Assembly: GCF_002887595.1 (NCBI RefSeq)
Contig: NZ_PEBU01000004.1
Span: 62,001-126,000, forward strand
Length of the DNA: 64,000 bases
Origin: Bowmanella denitrificans
Lineage (GTDB): Bacteria > Pseudomonadota > Gammaproteobacteria > Enterobacterales > Alteromonadaceae
Direction of reading: 5' to 3'
Shown piece after piece: positions 1-8,410 of this stretch. Position 1 is the first letter of the stretch; each line of letters starts with the position of its first letter. The notes under the pieces are model-generated. The model was not told the origin of the DNA. It worked only from the letters and a program-made list of their open reading frames with translations, and did no database searches. The position numbers were made by a program, and so were the translations under genes.

Positions 1-868
1 TGACGGTCAGGGCTGCCGGTTTGCGGTCAGAAAATTGTGCAGTAAACAATAACGACACAAATCGTCTAAGCTCCTGCAACCCCAATGTGATGATTGCCTG
101 CTTAATGTTGGTGATGTCATTGCGTCGTTTAAACAGCGGCGACTGTGCGTAACGTAGCAATTTAAACGACAGGTTCACGTCGGTTTCAAATACGGTTGTG
201 ATAGCCGCGATATCCGGATCCTCGCCTGCCAGCTCGGTCATTAGTCTAGCCACTGTCAACTGTGAAGGGTCCAGCGTACGGCTGCGCATTACCTCTGGCT
301 TGCTAAAGAAATAGCCCTGGAAATAACTGAAACCCATTTCAATAGCCTGGTGAAATTCTTCATGGGTTTCCACCTTTTCGGCCAGTAGCTTGATACCGGG
401 GTAAGGCTCGGCGGCGCGTTTGATCTCATTGATTTGCTCGGCACTGGAAGCGCGCAGGTCAACTTTGATAATGTCGATATAAGGAAAAAAGTGCAGCCAG
501 ACCTTTTTGTGTTCGTAATCGTCCAGGGCAATCTGGTAGCCCTTTTCCTTAAATTCCTTGCAGATATTGAGTAACTGGCGGGTAGGGGGCACAGATTCGA
601 GGATTTCCACCACCACTTGCTCTTTAGGCAGCAATAAAGGGTAGCGCTGCAGCAAGGTTTCCTGGGTGAAATTGATAAAGGCCAGTTTGTTTTCTGTCAG
701 GGTATCCAGGCCCAGATTGAACTGCAGGCCTTCGATAATCTTGGATGTGGCCATATCTTCGCCTACATCCGGAAAGACATTTTTCAGACTTTCTCTAAAC
801 AACAGTTCGTAGGCTACCAGCGTTTTTTCCCTGTCCAGGATTGGCTGGCGCGCTGCAAAAAACGCCAT
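1..868 (-). CDS. EAL-HDOD signalling protein, 3' end outside the window
   Basis: The open frame begins at ATG 868 and runs off the left edge after about 289 codons without a stop. Residues 1 to about 200 form an EAL fold and residues from about 205 form the start of an HDOD domain. The EAL signature is degenerate: AYELLFR stands where EAL should be, ALDDYE replaces DDFG, and LLAEKVE replaces AEGVE, while FQGYFF (QGYxF) is kept. Family knowledge: such EAL-HDOD proteins (YuxH/CdgJ type) usually lack phosphodiesterase activity and act through protein contacts, often on motility. It has no signal peptide or membrane segment and should be cytoplasmic. The gene lies downstream of putP on the same strand but is separated from it by a terminator. 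Confidence 0.85.
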   Translation of the reverse strand, partial: MAFFAARQPILDREKTLVAYELLFRESLKNVFPDVGEDMATSKIIEGLQFNLGLDTLTENKLAFINFTQETLLQRYPLLLPKEQVVVEILESVPPTRQLLNICKEFKEKGYQIALDDYEHKKVWLHFFPYIDIIKVDLRASSAEQINEIKRAAEPYPGIKLLAEKVETHEEFHQAIEMGFSYFQGYFFSKPEVMRSRTLDPSQLTVARLMTELAGEDPDIAAITTVFETDVNLSFKLLRYAQSPLFKRRNDITNIKQAIITLGLQELRRFVSLLFTAQFSDRKPAALTV

Positions 869-947
869 CTTTATTCTTTGTTCCGGTTAAATCCAACCGC
901 TATAACTTATCACATAAGATGTTAATTGCATGGAATATTTCGGTAAC

Positions 948-975
948 AAAAAACAAGCCCGGCAAACGCCGGGCT
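948..975 (-). terminator. Intrinsic terminator of putP
   Basis: An 8 bp stem (AGCCCGGC/GCCGGGCT, loop of 4) lies just past the putP stop on the minus strand and is followed by TG and six T residues. Confidence 0.8.
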
Positions 976-980
976 GATTA

Positions 981-2498
981 TCAGGCAAGGTCAGCTTTGA
1001 GCTTTTCTTCCATGGCCTGGAAGGTATTCTGCATACCATCGCTTGGCGGTGATGACAGGTGACTGACGATCAATACCGTGACAGTACAAAGAATAAAGCC
1101 GGGCACGATCTCGTACATCCAACTGCTGAGCGACTGGCCATTAATGGTGACAGGTGCGTAAATCCAGAATAGCACCGTCGCGGCGCCTACCAGCATGCCT
1201 GCCAAAGCGCCAGCGCGGGTCATACGTTTCCAGAACAAACTGATAATAATCACCGGACCAAAGGCCGCACCAAAGCCCGCCCAGGCGTTGCTGACCAGGT
1301 TCAATATGGAATTTTGTGGGTCCCAGGCCAGGGCAATGGCCACAATTGACACTAGCAGCACCGACAGGCGGCCCACCAGAACCAGCTCTTTCTCGCTGGC
1401 GTCTTTACGCAGGAAAGCCTTATAAAAATCGCCGGTCAGGGAACTGGATGTGACCAGCAACTGTGAGGAAATGGTGCTCATAATGGCCGCCAGAATAGCC
1501 GCCAACAGGAAACCACCAATCAGCGGATGGAACAGGAATTGGGAAAATACCACAAAGATAGTTTCCGGATCGTCCAGGGTCATTTTAGTCTGCGCCACAT
1601 AGGCTACACCGACAAAACCTGTCGCCACCGCACCAATCAGCGATACGATCATCCAGCTCATACCGATACGGCGTGCCTTTGGGATGGATTTCACCGAATT
1701 AATCGCCATAAAGCGCACAATAATATGTGGCTGACCAAAATAGCCCAGCCCCCAGGCTAACAAGGAAATAATCCCCAGCGCTGTCAGCGCCTCACCGGTT
1801 TGAGCATTGGTGAAAAGATCCAGCATGGCGGCATTTAGCTGGCTGATATCGGCATTGACCTGACTGACACCGCCAAGATGGCTGAATGCCACTACCGGCA
1901 CCAGTACCAGAGAGATAAACATAATGCAGCCCTGCACAAAGTCGGTCATGCTCACCGCCAGAAAGCCACCGAACAAGGTGTAAGCCGCGACAACACCGGC
2001 AGTCACAAACAAACCTGTGCTGTAATCCATGCCAAAGGAGCTGTCGAATAGCTTACCTCCGGCCACCAGACTGGCTGAAGTGTACAGGGTGAAGAAGACA
2101 ATAATCACCAGAGACGAGAAGATTCGCAGGAGTTTCGACTTATCTTCAAAGCGATTGGCAAAATAATCCGGAATGGTGATGGAGTCATTAGCGACTTCGG
2201 TATAGACCCGCAGGCGCGGCGCCAAGATTAGGTAGTTTAAAAATGCGCCCACAACCAGACCGACAGCTATCCAGATTTGTGACAAGCCGGCCAGATAAAT
2301 GGCACCGGGAACCCCCATCAGCATCCAACCACTCATATCTGAAGCACCCGCCGATAATGCGGTGATACCGGGGCCAAGTTTCCTGCCACCCAGCATATAG
2401 CCGGATACATCGTCGGTAGAGGTGCGGTAAGCGTAAAGGCCTATGCCGAGCATGGCGATAAAATATAAGGCAAGCGATATTAAGGTGCCGGTTTCCAC
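981..2498 (-). CDS. putP: Sodium/proline symporter
   Basis: A 505-residue SSS-family symporter for sodium-driven proline uptake across the inner membrane. The start is placed at GTG 2498, because AGGAG lies 6 bases before it; the frame is open for 18 more codons upstream, but those have no homologous look. About 13 hydrophobic segments are visible. The N-terminal sequence SGYMLGGRKLGPGITALSAG and the segment GYFGQPHIIVRFMA are typical of PutP. Length matches the family. No putA is nearby, so use of proline as nutrient or osmolyte cannot be decided from context. It is divergent from elaA. Confidence 0.93.
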   Translation of the reverse strand: METGTLISLALYFIAMLGIGLYAYRTSTDDVSGYMLGGRKLGPGITALSAGASDMSGWMLMGVPGAIYLAGLSQIWIAVGLVVGAFLNYLILAPRLRVYTEVANDSITIPDYFANRFEDKSKLLRIFSSLVIIVFFTLYTSASLVAGGKLFDSSFGMDYSTGLFVTAGVVAAYTLFGGFLAVSMTDFVQGCIMFISLVLVPVVAFSHLGGVSQVNADISQLNAAMLDLFTNAQTGEALTALGIISLLAWGLGYFGQPHIIVRFMAINSVKSIPKARRIGMSWMIVSLIGAVATGFVGVAYVAQTKMTLDDPETIFVVFSQFLFHPLIGGFLLAAILAAIMSTISSQLLVTSSSLTGDFYKAFLRKDASEKELVLVGRLSVLLVSIVAIALAWDPQNSILNLVSNAWAGFGAAFGPVIIISLFWKRMTRAGALAGMLVGAATVLFWIYAPVTINGQSLSSWMYEIVPGFILCTVTVLIVSHLSSPPSDGMQNTFQAMEEKLKADLA

Positions 2499-2704
2499 TA
2501 AGGTCTCCTGTGTTGTTGTTCTGACCAGAAGGCAAAAAATTGCCTGTCGCAATTTTTAACGCCAGTCTTTCAACGGCGGCCCACAAGGCTTCCTCCATCA
2601 TGGAGGCAAAAAATAGTCCGACCATGGCCGGACAGGAAAATGAGAAAATTCAGTTAATTGCATTATCATGCTAACAAGTCGTTAATCTTTTCTCCAGAGG
2701 ACTT

Positions 2705-3154
2705 ATGCAAGTCAATTTTCGCTGGTGTAAATTCCAGCAATTACAGTTACTGGAATTGCACAATATTTTTGCCCTGCGTCAGCAGGTGTTTATTGTCGAG
2801 CAGCAAAGTATTTATACCGATATTGACGGACTGGATCCTGCCAGTTGGCATCTTTTGCTGGAAACCGCTGATAAGGTCTTACTGGGGTATGCCAGATTAA
2901 GAGCTGACCGCGCGCTTGGCTGTTATAAGTTTGAACGAATCCTGCTGGCGGAGCCTGCCAGAGGCACTGGCCTGGCAGGACAACTGATCGAGCAACTGCT
3001 GGATAAAGCCGCGCAGCTAAGGGAATACAGTTTGCTAAAACTCAGCGCCCAGAGCCATTTGCAAGATTTTTATGCAAAATGGGGCTTTATCGCCATGGGG
3101 CTGGAGTATGACGATGGGGGAATTTTGCACCGGGATATGCAGCGCGTTTTATAA
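2705..3154 (+). CDS. elaA: ElaA-type GNAT N-acetyltransferase
   Basis: A 149-residue cytoplasmic GNAT enzyme close to E. coli ElaA in length and layout: an N-terminal half with ALRQQVFIVEQ, and the acetyl-CoA binding loop in EPARGTGLAGQLIEQLL. The end contains FYAKWGFIAMG, the usual GNAT beta-bulge region. The start ATG 2705 follows GAGGACTT. The acceptor substrate of this family is not settled. It is a single gene, divergent from putP and convergent with the CocE-type hydrolase gene. Confidence 0.85.
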   Translation: MQVNFRWCKFQQLQLLELHNIFALRQQVFIVEQQSIYTDIDGLDPASWHLLLETADKVLLGYARLRADRALGCYKFERILLAEPARGTGLAGQLIEQLLDKAAQLREYSLLKLSAQSHLQDFYAKWGFIAMGLEYDDGGILHRDMQRVL

Positions 3155-3176
3155 TCGTCAATACATAGCATGAGTT

Positions 3177-3197
3177 GCCGCCAGACTGGCTGGCGGC
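3177..3197. terminator. Hairpin between convergent genes
   Basis: An 8 bp stem GCCGCCAG/CTGGCGGC with a 5-base loop sits between the elaA stop and the stop of the convergent hydrolase gene. No clear T-run follows on either strand, so bidirectional termination is only likely. Confidence 0.4.
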
Positions 3198-3207
3198 CTC
3201 TGTATGG

Positions 3208-5094
3208 TTAATTCAGCTGTTTAAACTGAATACTGCTGGGGTAATCATTACTGTGGTAAAGCCTGTGCTCGGCTTTAACAAAGTCGCTTTCCTTGGCTTC
3301 GAAGATATTCCCCACATATTTTTGTGGATTGCGGTCCAGGAAAGGAAACATGCTGCTTTGCACCTGAATTTGCAGTTTATGACCGCGTTTGATGGTGTGC
3401 AGTACATCATACAACTGGAAGCTGACCAGCGTTGGCTTGCCTGCTTCAAAAGGCTTGGGTTGACTCATGCTGTCGCGAAAACGACCTCGCATCACGCCCC
3501 AGCGCACCAGCTCATGACGATTGCCGGTGTTGGCATCCACTTTGTCATCATCAAAGGTTTTACCAGGAAAAACGTCCACCAGCTTAACCACAAAATCGGC
3601 ATCGCCCTGATCGGTTGACACCCACAAGTTGACATCAATTGGCCCGGCCAGGGTCATATCCTGCTGTGCAGGCTCGGTTTCAAAGACCAGCACATCGGTG
3701 CGGCGGGCGGCGAATCGTTGGTCTTCTGCCATATAAGGTTTATCCCAACCACGACTGACCTTGGCGGAGTGGGGCACAGGTTTGGCCGGATCGCTGATGT
3801 AACTGTCAAAGCCACCCTGGCTATCGGGCTGGCTGCGCAATTGCTGATGCGCGGCAAAATACAAGGTGGTTTCCTTACCCTCTTTGGGTGGCCACTGGGC
3901 AAATTGTCGCCAGCGATTGGCTCCGGTTTCAAACATGGTTGCCTGCGCGAGTGCGGCTGATTGCTCGTCCTTCAGGTGCTGTTTAAAAAAAGGTAACAGC
4001 ACATGATGCTGGAACCAGTCACTGGTATCAAAGCCGAACTGCGCTTCCCCCATGACATCACCTTTACCGCGGTTCCACTGGCCGTGGTACCAGGGGCCCA
4101 TAATCAATCTGACATTATCTGCCTTATTCGCCTTCGACATGGTTTGATAGGTGGCCAGTGGGCCGTACAGATCCTCAGTATCGTACCAGCCGCCTACCAC
4201 TAATGTGGCGGGTTTCACTTTATCTAAATGCTGCAACACATTGCGGGCTTGCCAGTAATCATCATAGTTAGGGTGCTCTGTTAATTCGTTCCAGAATGGC
4301 CGTTCGCCTTTGAAGTACAGTTTATTGACGTTAGTTAACGGGCCAAGCTTTAGGAAAAAATCATAGCCATCCGGGGTTTGCTCCTTCATTTTGTCCGGCC
4401 AGGCGTAGTGCAGGCCGTGACGCTGCTTATCAAAGCTGTCAAAGAACAGAAACGCCATGGGCGTCACAAAGGCGCCGTTGCGGTGAAAATCATCATAAAA
4501 CCAGTCGGCAATAGGCGCCTGAGGGGAAATTGCCTTTAATGCTTTATGGCTGTTTATGGCCGCCACTGAGGTATAGTAGCCGGGGTACGAGGTGCCCCAC
4601 ATGCCGACCTTACCATTATTGTTGGGCAGGTTCTTAACCAGCCAGTCAATACTGTCATAGGTGTCAGTGGCATCATCCGCTGCTTTACCGCCTTTTTGGT
4701 AGGCGTTCTGTGGGCGCATATTCACGTATTCGCCTTCGGACATAAATTTGCCGCGCACATCCTGGAATACAAAAATAAAGCCCTCTTTTTCAAAAATTTC
4801 ACTGGGACCAAGGGCGGTTTTGTAACTGCTGGCACCATAAGGGGCGACCCGATAGGGGGTACGCTGCATTAAAATCGGGTAGGTCTTGGATTTGTCGTAA
4901 GGGATATACACTGAAGTGAACAGCTTGACCCCGTCACGCATAGGGATCTGGTATTCATACTTGGCATAATGCGCGCGAATATAGTCAGCGCGCGCCTGTT
5001 GCTGTTGTTTCGCCTGCTCATCGGCTACTGCAGTGGGTAGAAATATGACCCAACAGAGCAGGCCCAACAGCCAGTTTAGGTGTTTGTTTTGCAT
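3208..5094 (-). CDS. Secreted CocE/NonD family hydrolase
   Basis: A 628-residue alpha/beta hydrolase of the X-Pro dipeptidyl-peptidase / glutaryl-7-ACA acylase / cocaine esterase class. A signal peptide (residues 1-24, cut near VADEQ) predicts export. The catalytic domain carries the nucleophile in GMWGTSYPGYY (GxSxxG) and the family entry sequence MRDGVKLFTSVYIP. The C-terminal third, from about residue 440, has the jelly-roll layout of the PepX C-terminal domain. ATG 5094 is preceded by AGGA at 9 bases. The substrate is unknown: an ester, amide or peptide would all fit. It is monocistronic. Confidence 0.88.
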   Translation of the reverse strand: MQNKHLNWLLGLLCWVIFLPTAVADEQAKQQQQARADYIRAHYAKYEYQIPMRDGVKLFTSVYIPYDKSKTYPILMQRTPYRVAPYGASSYKTALGPSEIFEKEGFIFVFQDVRGKFMSEGEYVNMRPQNAYQKGGKAADDATDTYDSIDWLVKNLPNNNGKVGMWGTSYPGYYTSVAAINSHKALKAISPQAPIADWFYDDFHRNGAFVTPMAFLFFDSFDKQRHGLHYAWPDKMKEQTPDGYDFFLKLGPLTNVNKLYFKGERPFWNELTEHPNYDDYWQARNVLQHLDKVKPATLVVGGWYDTEDLYGPLATYQTMSKANKADNVRLIMGPWYHGQWNRGKGDVMGEAQFGFDTSDWFQHHVLLPFFKQHLKDEQSAALAQATMFETGANRWRQFAQWPPKEGKETTLYFAAHQQLRSQPDSQGGFDSYISDPAKPVPHSAKVSRGWDKPYMAEDQRFAARRTDVLVFETEPAQQDMTLAGPIDVNLWVSTDQGDADFVVKLVDVFPGKTFDDDKVDANTGNRHELVRWGVMRGRFRDSMSQPKPFEAGKPTLVSFQLYDVLHTIKRGHKLQIQVQSSMFPFLDRNPQKYVGNIFEAKESDFVKAEHRLYHSNDYPSSIQFKQLN

Positions 5095-5221
5095 TGTTTT
5101 ATTCCTGTTTTGATAGCCCCCTGACCATACACCCTATCGACGTCAAATCGTACTGCAGATTGAGGCAACTTGAGGCCAGCGAAAGGTCAACATCGATAAA
5201 CTGCATTTCCATTCGGAAATT

Positions 5222-5246
5222 AAAAAGCCCTGAAAAACAGGGCTTT
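5222..5246 (-). terminator. Intrinsic terminator of the MATE gene
   Basis: A 9 bp stem AAAGCCCTG/CAGGGCTTT with a 5-base loop lies directly after the MATE stop; on the minus strand it ends in a run of T residues. Confidence 0.8.
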
Positions 5247-5252
5247 CAAACA

Positions 5253-6659
5253 TTACACCGTTTTGGTTTTCCAATTACCACGGCGGAAGTACCAGATGCC
5301 CACTAGCGCCAGTAAGGACTCGGCGATGGTGATGGCCATAAATACGCCGTTGGTGCCTAACTGCATATATTTGGCTAATCCATAGGCCAGCGGGATCTGT
5401 AGCATCCAGTAGCACAGGAAGTTAATCCAAGTTGGGGTCATAGTATCCCCCGCGCCATTAAAAGCCTGTACTACAATCATGCCGATACCGTAGAAACCAT
5501 AACCATAAGCAACAAAGCGCAAGCAGTTTACCCCGTCGCGAATCACCTCAGGATCTACCGTAAACAGGCCGATTATGCCTTCAGCAAACAGGATAAAGAT
5601 CACCGCCACGCTGAGCATAAAGTATAGGTTGTATCTGGCGACCCGCCATACCGACTGTTCGGCTCTGTCTGGCTGACCCGCGCCCAGGTTTTGCCCCACC
5701 AGGGTAGCAACGGCGTTACTCATGCCCCAGGCAGGTAATATGGTGAAGATCACTACCCTGATGGCGATGGTGTAACCTGCCACTGCCGCACTGCCATAGG
5801 TAGAGACAATGCGTACCAGTGCCACCCAACTGGCGGTTGCAATCAGGAACTGCAGGATGCCGCCAATACTGACCTTGATCAGCCCCAGCATCACCTCAAG
5901 CTGGGGTTTAAGCTCTGCCAGCCCAACCTTAATGCGACTGGCATGACCGCGCAGATGGTAAAGCTGATACAACACCCCCACGCCCCGACCAATAGTGGTG
6001 GCTACTGCTGCGCCGGTGACGCCCATTTCTGGGAAGGGACCGACGCCGTATATCAGCAAAGGATCAAGTACGATATTCAGACCATTGGCCAGCCACAAAG
6101 AGCGCATGGCCACTGAGGCATCACCGGCTCCGCGGAAAATGGCGTTGATCAAAAACAGGTACAGGATGGTGATAGAGCCACACAGCATCACCAAGGTGTA
6201 ATCGGCACCTATTGCCAGTACTTTTTCGTCCGCCCCCATCAGGCGCAGAATGTCCTGGGAATAGACCAGTCCGATAAATGCCACCATGGCCGATACCAGC
6301 ATTCCCACCCACAGGGCTTGCCCGGCAACCTGATTGGCTTTTTGCGGATTGCCTTCGCCGATACGCCGGGCGACCAGAGCGGTAATGCCCATACTCAGAC
6401 CAATGGCCACCGCATAAAGAATGGTCAGCACGGCTTCGGTCAGGCCGACTACGGCCACGGCTTCAAAGCCTAAGGACGCGACAAAGAAGATATCCACAAT
6501 AGCAAAGATGGACTCCATGGCCATTTCCAGCACCATGGGTACTGCCAGTAAGAAGGCTGCTATGCCAATAGAGCCCTTAGTGAAGTCATGTTGTACGTCG
6601 CCCTTAAGGGCTTGCCTGAACAACTGATACAAGCTTGGACGTTGAGTTTGTTCCGTCAT
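5253..6659 (-). CDS. MATE family efflux transporter
   Basis: A 468-residue inner-membrane exporter of the MATE (NorM/DinF-like) family with about 12 hydrophobic segments in two related halves. Such proteins exchange sodium or protons for cationic drugs or metabolites. The frame stays open 20 codons further upstream, but the start is placed at ATG 6659 (MTEQTQRPSLYQLF), where family-like sequence begins. Visible family traits are the N-terminal half with ADEKVLAIGADYT and the loop GQNLGAGQPDRAEQSV. It is monocistronic, with a terminator behind it and a long non-coding stretch in front. The substrate cannot be told from sequence. Confidence 0.9.
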   Translation of the reverse strand: MTEQTQRPSLYQLFRQALKGDVQHDFTKGSIGIAAFLLAVPMVLEMAMESIFAIVDIFFVASLGFEAVAVVGLTEAVLTILYAVAIGLSMGITALVARRIGEGNPQKANQVAGQALWVGMLVSAMVAFIGLVYSQDILRLMGADEKVLAIGADYTLVMLCGSITILYLFLINAIFRGAGDASVAMRSLWLANGLNIVLDPLLIYGVGPFPEMGVTGAAVATTIGRGVGVLYQLYHLRGHASRIKVGLAELKPQLEVMLGLIKVSIGGILQFLIATASWVALVRIVSTYGSAAVAGYTIAIRVVIFTILPAWGMSNAVATLVGQNLGAGQPDRAEQSVWRVARYNLYFMLSVAVIFILFAEGIIGLFTVDPEVIRDGVNCLRFVAYGYGFYGIGMIVVQAFNGAGDTMTPTWINFLCYWMLQIPLAYGLAKYMQLGTNGVFMAITIAESLLALVGIWYFRRGNWKTKTV

Positions 6660-7078
6660 AACGATTCCAATAATAAGCGGCATCAACCGATTGCAGTCCA
6701 GCGTAGATAAAGACGCCAAGGGTGAGCAGACGGATCAATGCCAAAAAAGCGATATTTGTGTGGGCCAAAGCCCAGTATTTTTATTTAGTTGCCAGATAAC
6801 CTGGCTGGGAGGTTCCCGATCAAATCAGTTATTTGGTACACCGACAAATTCGATCGAAGCGGGATGTGACCGGAAACCCACAGACAATATCAGCCATGCA
6901 AAGTGTGTCTTGCATAGAGGAAGCTGACTTGTTCATTGGACTTCTCCGGTTTGGGTGAGAGGTTACTAATGTGCCAACAGTCACGCGTCGAGTCAACACA
7001 TCGGTGGTAGAAAACTTGTTAAAAAATGCAATCATAAACAAGACAGCAGGGCAGGCCCCGATGGGAGCCGTATTGCCG
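6660..7078. other. Intergenic region upstream of the MATE gene
   Basis: This 419-base stretch should hold the MATE promoter on the minus strand. The only coding candidate is a 35-codon minus-strand frame (6829-6936). No RNA gene, strong terminator or repeat was recognised. Confidence 0.5.
6829..6936 (-). CDS. Possible 35-residue Cys-rich small protein
   Basis: ATG 6936 is preceded by a good ribosome site (GGAGAA, 5-base spacer) and opens a 35-codon frame, which begins MNKSASSMQDTLCMADIVC and ends in ICRCTK. It contains four cysteines (residues 13, 19, 31 and 33) and no hydrophobic segment. I do not recognise the family. It lies alone between the MATE gene and the DUF3379 gene. The case for it rests only on the start context; a chance open frame is quite possible. 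Confidence 0.25.
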   Translation of the reverse strand: MNKSASSMQDTLCMADIVCGFPVTSRFDRICRCTK

Positions 7079-7786
7079 CTACGCGGAAAAGCGCAATCTG
7101 GTTTTCAGTTTTTCTTCCAGCGGCACTAACTGCTGCTGTTTGTCGCCGACCAGAATCAGGCTGGCTTGCTGCATGTCCAGGGTTTTACCCTGATAACGCT
7201 TATCGCTGAACGCATCATCGGTTTTTTGCCCTTGATGATGGGGAACGATAAACACTGTTACTTTCCCTTGTGGACTCCCCACCACCAGATGCAAACTTTT
7301 AACATGCTTAAAATGGCAAAAATTGGCGTAGTAAACCTTACCGATATCGGCGGTAAACTCTCCACCGAAGCTGGCCAATTTGGCATTTACCTGCGTCAGG
7401 CTAATATCTTCATCTACTATCAGCGCTTTTTCTTCATGATAAATATGCGCCAGGGCATTTTCGGTTAAGTCCACTTCGACTGGACCTTGTTGCCACAGCA
7501 CAAAGCTCAGGCCCACCATTAATACGAACGACGCTGCCAAACCCAGTGTCCAGTGACGGCGTTGCCGCTGTTGACGGAATTCCTGCATAGATTGGCGTAA
7601 CAGCAGGCGCTGGGCCATACCCTCTGGTACCGCCACATGTGCCGCGCGTTTGATACGTTCATCCAATTGCTTTGCTTCCTGCCAGGCTTGCGCTTTGGCT
7701 GGCTCTTTGCCGGCCGTGTGTTTTAGCCGTTCATCCTGACTGTGAGGATCGGCATAAATGGTACGGCGAAATTCTAGATCATCCAT
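7079..7786 (-). CDS. DUF3379 membrane protein, probable anti-sigma factor
   Basis: A 235-residue protein with a charged cytoplasmic N-terminus (MDDLEFRRTIYADP), one membrane segment (WTLGLAASFVLMVGLSFVL, about residues 75-95) and a periplasmic C-terminal domain. This is the DUF3379 pattern commonly found behind ECF sigma genes in Alteromonadales. ATG 7786 is preceded by GGGGA and overlaps the end of the sigma gene by 8 bases, so translation is probably coupled. Position and topology suggest that it holds the sigma factor at the membrane until a signal arrives. This role is inferred; no zinc-binding HxxxCxxC motif is present. Confidence 0.8.
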   Translation of the reverse strand: MDDLEFRRTIYADPHSQDERLKHTAGKEPAKAQAWQEAKQLDERIKRAAHVAVPEGMAQRLLLRQSMQEFRQQRQRRHWTLGLAASFVLMVGLSFVLWQQGPVEVDLTENALAHIYHEEKALIVDEDISLTQVNAKLASFGGEFTADIGKVYYANFCHFKHVKSLHLVVGSPQGKVTVFIVPHHQGQKTDDAFSDKRYQGKTLDMQQASLILVGDKQQQLVPLEEKLKTRLRFSA

Positions 7787-8336
7787 TTTTACGTCCCCGA
7801 TTCTGCTCGGCACTTTCTAATGCCTCTTTAATCTGGTTTCTTGCTCTGAACAGGCGTGTCATTACGGTGTTCTTGTTTAAATCCAACTGCTGGGCAATTT
7901 CATCGCCGCTGTAGCCAAAAATCACCTGCAGCATCAACGGCTCGCGATATTCTTCAGCCAGTGAGGCGATAAGCCGGTGAATTTCTTGTTGTTGTAACTG
8001 TTCATCATGCTCCGGCCCCTGATCGGCCAGGCTGTAATCGTCCATATCCACCAGATCAAATTGTTTACGTTCAAAACGACGGGCATTTTCACGGCGAAGA
8101 ATGGTAATCAGCCAGGACTTGGCTGCCTTTTCGTCGAGCAGGGAATCCAAAGATTTCCAGGCACGCAGAAAGGTTTCCTGCACAATGTCTTCGGCCACGG
8201 CCTTATCGCCCACCAGCCAGTATGCATATCTGTAGATATCACCGTGAAGGGCCTGCACCAGCGCTTCATAGCGTTTTTGTTTATTTGCCATGTCAGCATG
8301 GACCGAGGCAGACGGACTTTGCTTTCGAAAAAACAT
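7779..8336 (-). CDS. ECF RNA polymerase sigma factor
   Basis: A 185-residue sigma-70 family protein of group IV. Region 2 is seen in YRYAYWLVGDKAVAEDIVQETFLRAW and region 4 in LMLQVIFGYSGDEIAQQLDLNKNTVMTRLFRAR, a helix-turn-helix. The first ATG, 8336, has AGGGAA about 10 bases before it; a second ATG at residue 16 (MANKQKRY) has no ribosome site. It is co-transcribed with the overlapping DUF3379 gene, its likely anti-sigma. Its regulon and signal are unknown. Confidence 0.9.
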   Translation of the reverse strand: MFFRKQSPSASVHADMANKQKRYEALVQALHGDIYRYAYWLVGDKAVAEDIVQETFLRAWKSLDSLLDEKAAKSWLITILRRENARRFERKQFDLVDMDDYSLADQGPEHDEQLQQQEIHRLIASLAEEYREPLMLQVIFGYSGDEIAQQLDLNKNTVMTRLFRARNQIKEALESAEQNRGRKNG

Positions 8337-8365
8337 TGGCGTATTCAGTTCCCTGGCTTTTTATT

Positions 8366-8393
8366 TGTATAGTCTAATAAAAAAGTCCGGCAA
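8366..8393 (-). promoter_or_regulatory. Candidate promoter of the ECF sigma operon
   Basis: On the minus strand TTGCCG, a 16-base spacer and TATACA lie about 30 bases before the sigma gene start. The -35 box falls inside the terminator of the upstream DUF885 gene. The match is moderate. Confidence 0.35.
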
Positions 8394-8404
8394 TCCGGAC
8401 TTTT
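8381..8404 (-). terminator. Intrinsic terminator of the DUF885 gene
   Basis: A 10 bp stem AAAAGTCCGG/CCGGACTTTT with the loop ATTG (minus strand) directly follows the DUF885 stop and ends in a T-run. Confidence 0.85.
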
Positions 8405-8410
8405 CTGGTC

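Noticed and set aside
8340-8350. GGAACT before the ECF sigma gene as an ECF -35 element for autoregulation
   Set aside because: It would start transcription inside the reading frame, and the internal ATG has no ribosome site; it serves better as part of the ribosome site of the first ATG.
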